A DNA stretch of 64,000 nt, from the NCBI GenBank assembly GCA_963402885.1, contig OY727093.1:4278001-4342000 (forward strand). Direction: 5' to 3'. The stretch comes from Antedon bifida (lineage: Eukaryota > Echinodermata > Crinoidea > Comatulida > Antedonidae). Below are positions 50,101 to 62,100 of the stretch, piece by piece. The translations under genes and the position numbers were made by a program. Every line of letters starts with the position of its first letter. Position 1 is the stretch's first letter. The notes under the pieces were generated by a model. That model worked only from the letters and a program-made list of their open reading frames with translations, did not search any database and was not told the DNA's origin.

Positions 50101-53100
50101 GCTTCAAGAATAGTAGAACAAATATTTTCCCCATTCAACTCATAGACAGTATTTCTGTACTGTTAAATGGTTACTTGAATTTACCTCTAGGAAAATATTC
50201 ACATACGAATGCATTAGTCTCATTGCATGGTTGAGATTCCCAGCCATTGGCTCCCAGCATCACTGCACAGTTAGGTTCTGTATACGTATAATTAAGCTGA
50301 AAGTTGTCATATGCTGGACGTTGACAAGTGTTGATTTGTGACCATGTGTTGTCAGCATCCCAATCATAGAGACCTATTCATATGGAAAGAAATAATACAC
50401 AAATAATCATGAATGTTTATTAGGTGAAAGATGAAATGATATTTTCATGAGGCGAAGCTGAGTGAAAATAAAACATTTCATCTTTCACCGAATGAAATTA
50501 TTTGTACCATTGCACCAGTATAAAATCTTCATTGGACGCAGATAATTACAGATGGGTTAATATAACATAACATAATGACACTAAGAAATATGTTACCAAT
50601 ATAACATTTCTTTAAATGCCATTTGTTTTGTATATATTATTTTAGCATGTAATAGTAATAAATTGAGATACACAATATTACTTACCGAACCAAATGTCAA
50701 TGTTGTTTGCCTTTAAAATTTCATTAAGATTATCCTCGGCTTCTTCTGAATCAATAATAACTAGATCAGCTTCGTGTGTCTGTAGACACTGCCGCCTTGC
50801 CTCTACCCATGTTAATTCGCCTGGGTTCACTAGGTAGCATTTATTGTTTAGCACATTGAGTTGATAATTCAAAGGACATTCTGAAGAAAAAATGAGCGAA
50901 ATACTTGGCCATGTTTAGATAGTGACAGAGGGCTTGCTATTTAATATTTCGGACAATATTGAAGGTAAAGATAACTCAAGATTTCACTAAGCTTTTTAGT
51001 CGCGTGGACGCGACTCTATAGTTCACTATGACGGTCGGTCGGTCCGTCGGTCCGGTATCACTATGCGTTTAAGCACGCAACTTATGGCTGTGGCTACTAA
51101 TGATAATAATAATAATATATTTTTCTTAAAATCAATAGGAATTTTTAAATATATATGTTTGCAAAAATAAATTCAATTTATTGTTGTTGATAGTTGTTGC
51201 AAAAATCATACATACAATACATACATACAAAGCAAGTAATATAATTAGCATTTTGGCTAATAGCACAGTAATTAAACTTGGACTAAAAGAATAAATTTGA
51301 ACAAACATGAAATTTCTTACATGCATATGTATAGTACATACCACATAAGTAATTATAGATTAAAAACTGTAATACAATTTTTCTGAAAATATTGCTTTGG
51401 AAAGCACAAAACAGTTTACCTAGTTGGACATCAGTGGCGTCTAAAAGCTTTAAGCTGCCCTCTATAGGACCCTCTGTGAAGGCAAACGTGATTAGCTCAA
51501 TAGAGTAGTTGGTGGCAGGCGTTAGATTGTTTAACCTTGCTGAGGTCACTGTAGGCTCAAACATCTGGTCTGACACAATTGAACCATTTGATGATGTTAT
51601 GAGTTGATATCCAGAAACATAGCAACCAAGCGAAGATGGCGTCCAAGACAGATCGATTATATGTGCGGTTTTAGATGAGACCATGAAACGTGAAGGGTTT
51701 TGTTCATCACTACCAAAGCCTAGATAAATAAAAAATACCGCAGAAAAAAAAAAATAATTTATGCCCTGGAACAATGAATACAGAAAATTTGGAGCTGTCT
51801 AATGCGTCCACCCAAGGGTTCATTGAAAATACATCAATACATTTTAATCAATTATCAACGTCTTATATAAGTCAAAGATGCTCTCTAGGTGGCATGCCAT
51901 CATGAGATGTCGTCTTGTAGTAATTAGTCCGTACAGTTTTTTTTTAATTTATACATAATTTGACTTTCTATGGACCAAAGACTCCAAAATAAAAGATTGA
52001 ATTGAATACCTTTATCTTCTTTGCATATGTATGGAAAAGTCTGATTACACATATCATCAGTATATTGACCATCCATGTTGAAGCGTACACAGTTCTCTAC
52101 AGTGCTGTTTGTCGGCTCAGTCACAGCCCAGGATAAGTTACCAGCAGGAACGTATTGGCAATCCACCCAAACCCACGATCCTTCCTCTGGTAGGTCACTT
52201 AAGCCTGCCAAAAAAAATTGTAATTAGTTTTTGACATTAATTGGTTAGTAAATTTACTTAATATGTATCAAGGTTGAAACAAATGGAATGAATATGAAGG
52301 ACCTTATTATCATAATTGAATAATTTGAAAATATAACAAATGGGTTAGTGTTGCACTTATTACTAGTAATAATGTGGAATGTGGAACAACTTTTGACATT
52401 TACATTGCAAGATACATTTTTCATTATTTTAAATTGCACAATTTGTTCAATCTTCTTGCACATTTAAAATTCTTTAGTGCAACTTTAATTATAAACAGGA
52501 GTTTTATTATCATTTCTGCACAATTTGAAAAGCCAATGTTTGTTGCTTTTTGTTTTTTTTTGCACAACATTACTACTAAAATCAAATATAGCATTTACCA
52601 ATCCACCAGTCTTGGTTAGCCTCAGTCATGTAACGTTGTATGTATGCAGCCTCCGCTGCATCTTGTATGACAACAAGATCACTGTTAGGTGTTCGAAGAC
52701 AGTCTTGTCTGGCTACAACCCACGTGTTTGGTTCCTCTACAAACTTGTAACACGTCTCACCATCATTACCAGCAATGTAACCATCAGGACAATTGTCTGT
52801 AACAATTAAATTTATCTAGTATTAAGATTTATGATTTCTTTAAATATTTGTGTTTATGTTTATGGTGTTCTTAGGAATTCTACTGTTAGATTTGATAAAA
52901 CTTACAATAAAAACTTTATATTATGTATGTCTTTATACACCTTAATACATTTAAGAAAATATTTGGATGATGAAATTATTATCCTGTTCGAAGGCTCGAA
53001 TCTAACCCCAACCATCAGAGTGGTCAAGAGGTATGAATGCCAGGATGTCATGGGTTCGAGTTTCACAAAATTACAAAATTACACATTTTTCATAATTCAT

Positions 53101-56100
53101 AATGTAGTAGGGCAGAGTATGGCATCTGGCCAAGAAAATGTTACTTACAAATCACTCGGTAGCTGATGTTAAAACCTTTAGCGTTGTTTGTACCATCACT
53201 TTCAAATCGTAGAGACAAACCATTCAAGTTACTATAAACATCATCAGGTAGACTGTTTCCCGAAAACTCCTAAAATAACATAAATGATTTCACAGGTAAG
53301 GTAAAAATCTATCTAATGGCCATTTCGGAATAATGTCTGAGACAAGGCTTTGACTTTACAGTGATAGGAAAATCAATATTTGTTTTTTTTAAGTAAATTA
53401 AAAGTAATACAATTTTCTCTTTGGACAAAAAGCCCAGCTTTTTCGTTGTACAGTATTTTAGTGTATTCTGTATACCAAATAAATAAAAAACATAATCTCA
53501 AAACACATCAATAATAATGATTGATATTGTCATTCATACCAAATATTCTCTGTTTGATCCATCGCTGACACCACCGACAAACAACCGATCATAATACGAT
53601 TCCGTCTCAAAATCATGGAAGGTAAGATGAACTCTGTAAAGTCCAGTGATTTGTATGATCCAGATGCAGTCGGCATCATTAGGATAAGAAAGAGGATAGC
53701 TTGGTGACGTTATTACGCCATGATCTTCAAATAAACTCTCAATTACACAACCATCTACAAAGAAAAAAGATATATAGATCTACAAATTGAAACAAGAAAA
53801 CTCATTCCACTGCACTTTGATGCAATTTTTCACTTCCAGGATATTAACCTTTAAAGTTATTTTTTCCTACAAAAGGGGCAAAAATCATCATGAGTTTGGC
53901 ATGCATCACTGTCCTTAAGCTCTGTCTGCACTATCAAACTAGGTTGAAAAAAAAGTATATACAGTATATAAATATGGTAGTAATATGTCATCATGTCCAT
54001 ATATGGGCACATCGCATTTTGTTGTCACATAAAGTTTGATAGTGTCGACAAGGCTTTAAACAGTATAATCTAAAGCTCTGTCTCAACTCTTACAGTCGTT
54101 TGTCATGACAAAGCTTACTTTGTAAATATTTTGTAATTTGTTTTTCTGTCTAATTTTTTTCTTTACTGTCTACTTTCACATTAAGATATAAAATATATAT
54201 AGATGTAATATAGAGATATAATAAAGTTCAGTTTGGTTCAGTACTGTATATTGAATCCATTTATTTTGTAATGTTATTAAAAATCATGCTCACCATCAGA
54301 GACTTGAAACTTGAACCCTGACACGCTGTCTCTGATTGTAGCAGCAACCCACAGAGTGCTATCAGAAATGAGGAACGATCCAACACTGTTGCTCCCTGTC
54401 AGAACTCTTTGCCGTGATGCCACATTAGCAGGGTTCGAGCCGGTTCCAAACTCAAGCGTTTCATACAGGTTTTCTATCAAAGAAAAATATAAATACATGC
54501 AATTGTTATGATAACCAATCGAAATATAGCCAGGAACAATATATATTACATAACTACTTTGAAGTAGCTTTACGTCAGGGAGCTACAGTAAATTGGTTAA
54601 TGTTTGCCCTTACGTCAGAGTAGGGCAACAATTTGACCAATTAAGGAGACATGATTCTCCCATCATGTGTTGACCGCTTATGCCAATCTGAAACAGGGAA
54701 CTACAGTTAATTGGTTAATGTTTGCCCTTACATCCTTTAGTTGCTGTGCATGTGGAAAGTTTTTTGATGCAGCATTTCTTCATTTACATGTTACACGCCT
54801 CACATATGATAAATATGTGACACTGTAACACAGACCTTGCCAATGATACTGAACGAATTGCTGATTAATATATTACTATACAGTAGAACACCCCCTTTGG
54901 GACACTACTATTCAGGAGGTTTTTCATGAAACATATGAGGGGCATTATATTTTTTAACACTACAACCAAGCCTATTCAGGGGACACCCCTATTAAGGGGA
55001 CACTTCTTTGGACTCAAATGCGTCCCCTTAATAGGAGACTTACTATTAATACAATTATATTATTAATTATATTTATATATATATATATATAATTATAATT
55101 ATACAATACCTAATACCAAATCTGTGAAACCCAACTGTATATGTTTGCCACGTGGTGCCTTTATAATCCACTGACAGTAGCCTTTGTCAGTTGAAGCATA
55201 ACTAACGTCATATTTCTCTCCAGATGTCAATGTATACTCATGGATACAATCTAGAAAAAAGAAAATTTAGGATATTTTGACAAAAGAGATTGAATTAAAA
55301 ACTCTGTGACAAATTTCACACAACCCTGAACATTTTCGGAAAATGATTTTAACATCAAATTAAATATTCAATTCTTCATGTTTTGTCTCAGAAACGATTT
55401 GCGCTAGAGTTTTCTTCACAAAAGTATGTAAGTAAAGTAAGTGCAGATACCAAATGAGTTGGCAGTGACCATACTGCCATAATCATCTGTCAATGACAGC
55501 CTACGGCTCTTCTGAAGAACCAGGCTTTCAACTTCAATGTAAGTTCTTCGTGTCAGATTTTCTTTAATTATTTGACTTCCTAATTCGTAGCCAAATTTGT
55601 GCAAAGCCAAAGCATTAAAGGACAACTTTACCAAGAACCATATTTTGACAACGTATTAGGGATGCACATATGATTTCAGAACAATTGCAAGATTTACAAT
55701 ATCGCCGCATGCAGTCGCCTTAGAACCGTCGCCGTAAATTGTGGTTAGCGAAATCTACCTCATGAGTTGAATTTATGGTTCTCGGTAAAGTTGCCTTTAA
55801 CTCTCTACATGATAATTTTACTCTCAACTACCTCTATTTTTCTATTTTATTCTCCCAAGATTCACCGCCATAACTGTACAGTATGCATGCATCTTAACTG
55901 TAAAATATTGACTTACCAATTGCAGGGGACACAGTTAACATAAATCCTTTTTTCGAACCAGAAGAATCCGCATTAAATTGAATCCAGGCATTCTCAGAAT
56001 CGAGGACAATGTCTTCTGGTAGATTTGAACCTGTGAAGATGGCGTACCTTGATGCCATGTTGGATGGATCATTACCGGTTCCAATCACCAACGTATCATA

Positions 56101-59100
56101 ACTGTAAATGGTAATTAAACAGAAGTATTATCATTATTGGCAGTAGAATCACTAATAAGGGGACACCTTCGGGCCCCTAAAAAGTGTCCCTTTAATAGGG
56201 ATGTTCACTGAATTGTTAAAGCATCAATAAAAGTTCACAGGAAAATGGCCCCATAATAGGCCCCATCATGATGATGATGAAATGGCCAGACGGCCAATGT
56301 TATCGATCTATAGTTTCCCCTATGTTACCTTTTTTTTTTTATTAAATAAGCACTTTCTTAACATATTACACAGTCAAATCCCTATCCATATTTATAAATA
56401 ATGAGAGGCGTTATCTTAAAAATAAACTTGTAGTAATTATAACTTGAGTTTTTAGTATTTTTATTCAACTTCACAGTTCTACTATAATTAAGTAAGATTA
56501 AGTGGAAAAAGTTGCAGGTCTGGAGCATTAGCAGTGAGTCAAGTCAACTAACCTACAATAGGGACTTTATGAAACACGACGGGAAGCCATAGGACGGTGC
56601 TTATGAATAATTTATGCATGAGCTTTAAAAAAGTGACCGGAGCTTAGCGTGAAATTCCTTCTTAACTTTTTGAGAACGATAAAGTTGCCATTTTCCCGTT
56701 TACGGAGAACGACTAGAAATAAAACTCTAAACAATATTTGAACTTCTAATTTAATTGTTTAATGAAAAAACATTTTTACTGAGTTAAAATGGCTGTGTTA
56801 AAAGCAGCGTTTAAATGCGAGGCCATATAGCTAGGCCTATGCTATCACCAGAGCCAAGCGATTTAGAAGGGGAGGGATCGAAGAGATATACTACTGGTCG
56901 TCGTCTTCGCGCAATCGTGCGTAACTAATAAAACAACTATGTTGACTCTAGCGAACATAGGATATTTGTCGTCCTCTCCCTAACCGTCGTGTTTCGTAAA
57001 GTCCCTAATACTTACAGGTACTCAACATCAAAATCAGAGAAGTCTATTTTAAGTCTCTGGTCAGGATTTCCAATCAACAACCAAGTGTATACAATATCAT
57101 TGGGATATTGATTAGGATACTCAGGACTTTTTATTACAACTGTCAGACAAAAAAAGAATTGTATAAAAAAGTATATCAGGAAGAATAATTCAGGATTTAT
57201 AAAACAGTAAATGAATACTACAAATAAACTATCCAAGTGTTTACAGTGCGTGCCGTCATGTGTCGCAGCAATTTGATTTTAATAAGTGATATTCTTGCCT
57301 TTTAAATATTAAATATTAACTAGACATGAAACTCGTCACTTTGACGAGTTAGTTATCCGCACCACGACAAACGCCACGTGCACGTCATACGTTGGAATAT
57401 TGCACACAGATAAAGATTATGGCATTATGACAAGAACTGAAGAATATGACATGCTGTTAGTGCTGAATTTTGTGTCATATAGTATATACATGCAAACAGT
57501 ATAAGCTGTATACATATTACATACAGTGTAGAATAGGTGAAATTACGGGACCCGCCATTTATTCCAATTTTTAACATGGCGACGGTATCAAAATGAAACA
57601 CTTAGATAGCAATTTCAGAAGGAAATTATCTCAGGAACAACATATTAACGTGTAGAAGAAATTTGAATACGTAAAATATAGATGCGCACCCTTTTAAATG
57701 TGATGAACTATTACGCAAAATATGAAAATACGACTTTTTTTATTCAACTGGCCATATGATGACGTCACAACATCCGATTGGCAAAATTTTTACATGAATT
57801 CGTATCTACAATCCAATAGCTTCCAGAAAACGTTTTAATCGTGATTATCACATTTTATTCTTACGAGCTATTACAGATTAAAATTTACTGTAAAGATGAA
57901 ATTAATGACCCACGTAATTAAAATTTTTAGGCATGATGACGTCATAAAAATTAAAATATTTTTATCTCATGCTAAAGAAAGTTGATTGACCTACACAATA
58001 TATAAATGTAGGAGAAAAAGGAATACAGATAAGCGCGATGCGCTCCATTGAATGTGATGAGCAATAACGAAAGAGACAAAAATCCTATATTTTACATTCG
58101 TGTGGCCATACGATGACGTCACAATGTTTTTTTAGCCTTATTGATGCATGATCCGATATCTACAACTCATCAACTTCTAGATTTTGTAATAAAAATAAAC
58201 GGTTAACGGTTTACTTTAGAAACTATGACTGTTTAAAAAAAGACATAATTTTGACGATTTTTTAAGCTTTTTCATAAAAAACGCGCACGAATTGTCTAAT
58301 TCAACGTGTTCGTATGGCGTTATTTAAACTGGAAAAGGTCTAAATTGTTTTCAAAATCACTGGGAAAGGCTTGAAAAATATAATTCAAGAGAAAAAAATA
58401 TGTTTTTAACGCTATGTGCGCACCGCGCGCATAAAAAATTGCGCGCCCGTGGGAATTTTTGACATGCTCAAAATGACAAGAAACGCGTAAAAAGTTGATT
58501 AGAAATTAATTTTGCGCATTTTGAAATTTTAAATGCGCGTGCGCGCGTAACTTCTTGTCAAACATGCCATTTTTAATCCGTAGAAAGTTTGCCCCTGATA
58601 TGATTTAAATTTTGTCAAAGTGTCAATACTAAATGACTTTTGGTTTTTAATCTATGATCAATCATTGAAATTCATAAAATTGCGCATAAGTCACGTTGCG
58701 CAACTATGACGTCATTCAAAAATAGGAGGTGCACAACTTCACGTAAATGCCCATATGTTGTCAAAGTTATGAAATGTTATGTTTACACATTTTAGAGGAA
58801 CACGACTCACAAAAAGGAAGGAAGGAAAGAAGAATAATACAGAAAAAAAATATTGATCTCATACAATTACAAGGAGTTATCCGCTTGGTATACCAAGCGG
58901 ATAACTAATAAGGTAAAAGGTAAATGTGAGTTATATGAACATAGATAAATGAGCCGTGTGGAGATCGTAATGCCTCAGCATTGGTTGGGTGGTCATTTTC
59001 CCCTTAACCTGTCTATAATTTTGAAGCAGGTGCTCATTTACATGTTGGTACTGGTGTTCTTATCGGAAATATAACCTGGGTCTTCCTATATGATAGTAAA

Positions 59101-62100
59101 TTGTCCTAACCACTCTGTAGAATTTCAATTCAGTTTATAAAAATAAAATGATGTATATGAAAATATTATTTTATTGATTATTTCATTTTGGCTGTCAAGG
59201 GTGAAGCAAATTAACTGAATTCACACTTGTATATTGCAACTGTTTTTAAAGAAAACTCGGTTAAACCTCTATGATATCACATTTTAAACAGACGAAAAAA
59301 TGATAGTAAATTGAACTTTGCCCCTAATTTTTTACACCACCAAGGACAAATTGCACTATAGACTGGCTATTAACCAATCAGATAGCATGAAAATGTATTA
59401 TTTGAAATTAATCCTACCTCCATTTGCTGGAACATTGTATGTATAATTAAGTGTTGTGGTTGGAATCGCATCAGATGGCTTGTTATGAACTTCTGGAAAA
59501 AAGAAGAAATTTGACAGTTAGAAATGTGTCAACCATGATAGCTCCAGCACAATTAACAAGTCCCTAGCCATGTGTAGATTGAGGGTTCAAACACCACCCC
59601 CCCTCCCCCCCACCCCTTTTTTTGCTTGAAGCTTTTTTCTTCTAGAGACAAGCAGCGGAAGTATGGGTTAAACATGCCAAATCCCTGTAAAAATGTGGGG
59701 GTCTTTCAATCCATGACACTTCACAAGGGTTTTAGCAAACACAAATATTTCTTGCAACCACCTAACTTTAATTGTAGAGCTCTACGGAAGTTGTGTCATG
59801 TTCCTCCATCCTTAAGCTCTGTCTACACTATCAAACTCTATGTGACCAAAACGTTTGATATGCTCATATATGGACATGATGATGTTATAGCACTAGCATA
59901 TTTGGGCATATCACTACCATATTTGGGCATCACTTCCATATTTGGGCAAATCACAAACTATTTTGATAGTGTAGACAGAGCTAAGACCTTCTATGAATTT
60001 AGGCCATATACTTTTTTTGAACAAAATGAAAATGAACATAAATATAAATATTTCAACCTACTGTTCGTAGTCGAAGTTTGATACACTTGTATAGTCAATG
60101 CAAACCCACGTCCACTGCTAGAGTAGTCACTAACAAACGTAATAGTAACTTTGGAATCTTGTGTTCTTAACTGATCGTATACCACTTGATTTCCAGTAAA
60201 TTGCAAACTCTCACCATTTTCGCGAGTGATATACATGGCATCATACATGTTTTCCATGTCAATATCCAGTATATCAATCACAATTTGACCAGAGGAAGCG
60301 GAGATTTCATAAACAGATTTCATTAGATTTGGATAATTATTTGGATAGTTCGAGGAAGTCAAGCGTAACAATGAGCCGGTCTTAAGTGTTTCTGTTATTA
60401 CATTTTGTTTACGATCTGGAACTGTAAAGGAAATAATAGATAACATATTATTAATCATAACACACCTAAGAACATTCTTGCCATTTGATTGCTTCGATAT
60501 CATATCAGGTGGCATTAATAATTTCAGTCTATTCAATGGAAATATTCTGCTAAATTATTCTATTCAACGGCCAGATTGTTGTACAAATGTTGAGGTTGTT
60601 GCAACTCAATACAGTAGGCCAATAATAAACCAGTCTATAGTAAGTCGTGGATTAGCCTTTAGCATCTGATTTTTGTTTATAGTATTTAATAGTGTATTTC
60701 TATTCAATTACCAACCTCCTGGACTGTCCTCTATGTGCATTCGAAACCCAGATCCACTTGTAGATCCCATTGAGTAGAAGGTAACATAAACCATGCTAGC
60801 ACTGGTCACATAATTTTTAGGTAGATTTTTGCCATTAAGGCGCTGTAAAAACAAAAACATATGAATATTTACAATTAGTACAATATGCATTAAAAAAAAA
60901 AGAGAAAAGGTTCAAGCTAACACTGAACAGGCCAATAAATAAAAACATGACAAAACAAACCACAAAAAATGCAGGTGAAAACGCTAGAGATTGTTGAACC
61001 AGGACTCTTAACCACCAATAATGGTAATGATGCAACAAAAACGACATTTGTTTACCAAATATTTATCTGGATAGCTGTCATCCTCAATCTGTAGATAGTC
61101 ATCACTACTAATGTCAAAGGCATCAAAGACAAATTCAAGTCCACTGGTGTCATCTGATGAATGTAGCATATATGTGCAGTTAACCTGTTCAGGGTAAACA
61201 TCGGGCCAAAATAAAGATGAAATATTTGCTGGGCTACGGAAGTGTAGAAGCTCATCACAGTCAGTTTTGACTACAAAAGAAATAATTACATAACATAATA
61301 ATAATAATACATAACACAAACACACAAATTGTTGCATTGCTGTTGCAGTGAGTAGCCTTAATTAATGAATGGATGGACCTTTCACAGCATTTTTGAAATA
61401 AATGGATAACTTTAACATAGCCTAGACTAGGCCTAGTAGTCCCTAGTAGGTCTAGGCCTAGTTAGTATTAGGCCCTAGGTAGTATTCACCATTCTTAGTA
61501 GGGCCTGGCCCTGGCTAGCTAGGCCCTAATAGGCTCATCCTGGTTGACACATCTACTACAGACAGCAGCATTAATAACTATGATAGTATCCTTTAAATCA
61601 ATTCTTAATCTTACTTTATATAGCCTAACAACGTCAAATATTAAATTAGCAGATTTATAAAGATATGATGAAAAGAGCGGTCAAATTAAAACCGAAAAAC
61701 AATCATGCTCTGCTAAAAAAAAAATCTATTTTTAAAGAGGGCGCAATAACGAATAGTAAAAATAATATTCGGCAAAATTTGATTAACATTAAGTACATAG
61801 GAGGCCTCAGAGTGGTCGACCACCAAACCAAGTCAGGAAATATTAAAAACATTAACTGGATTGTTTAAATACATTAAAAATACATGTAATTAAAATTTTT
61901 TTCTTGTTAATGCCATTTTTACTAGAAAACTTACATGAAAAACTGTAATTTAAAGAAAAAAATAGTCACATATTGTCAATTGTCAAGGGTTTTGGTTAAA
62001 TCCCATTATTTGGTCTTTTTTTAGTCTTTTGTCTATGGAAATAAATAGCTTAATTAAAATGGCCTATTTCAAATGTTATTAATCTGGATCCCCATTGTTA

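Noticed and set aside
55110-55250. Apparent two-base frame shift in the first CUB5 exon
   Set aside because: On recounting, the TATA stretch is in frame; the exon is 141 nt and the full receptor length is divisible by three.
55416-55634. Open frame on the minus strand with a possible donor (GTATCT), considered as an extra receptor exon between CUB4 and CUB5
   Set aside because: The acceptor has no pyrimidine tract, the sequence adds no part of a domain, and CUB4 joins CUB5 directly in phase without it.
59626-60081. 151-codon plus-strand open frame
   Set aside because: It runs through a MITE copy and antisense to the end of the CUB3 exon; it is a chance frame.
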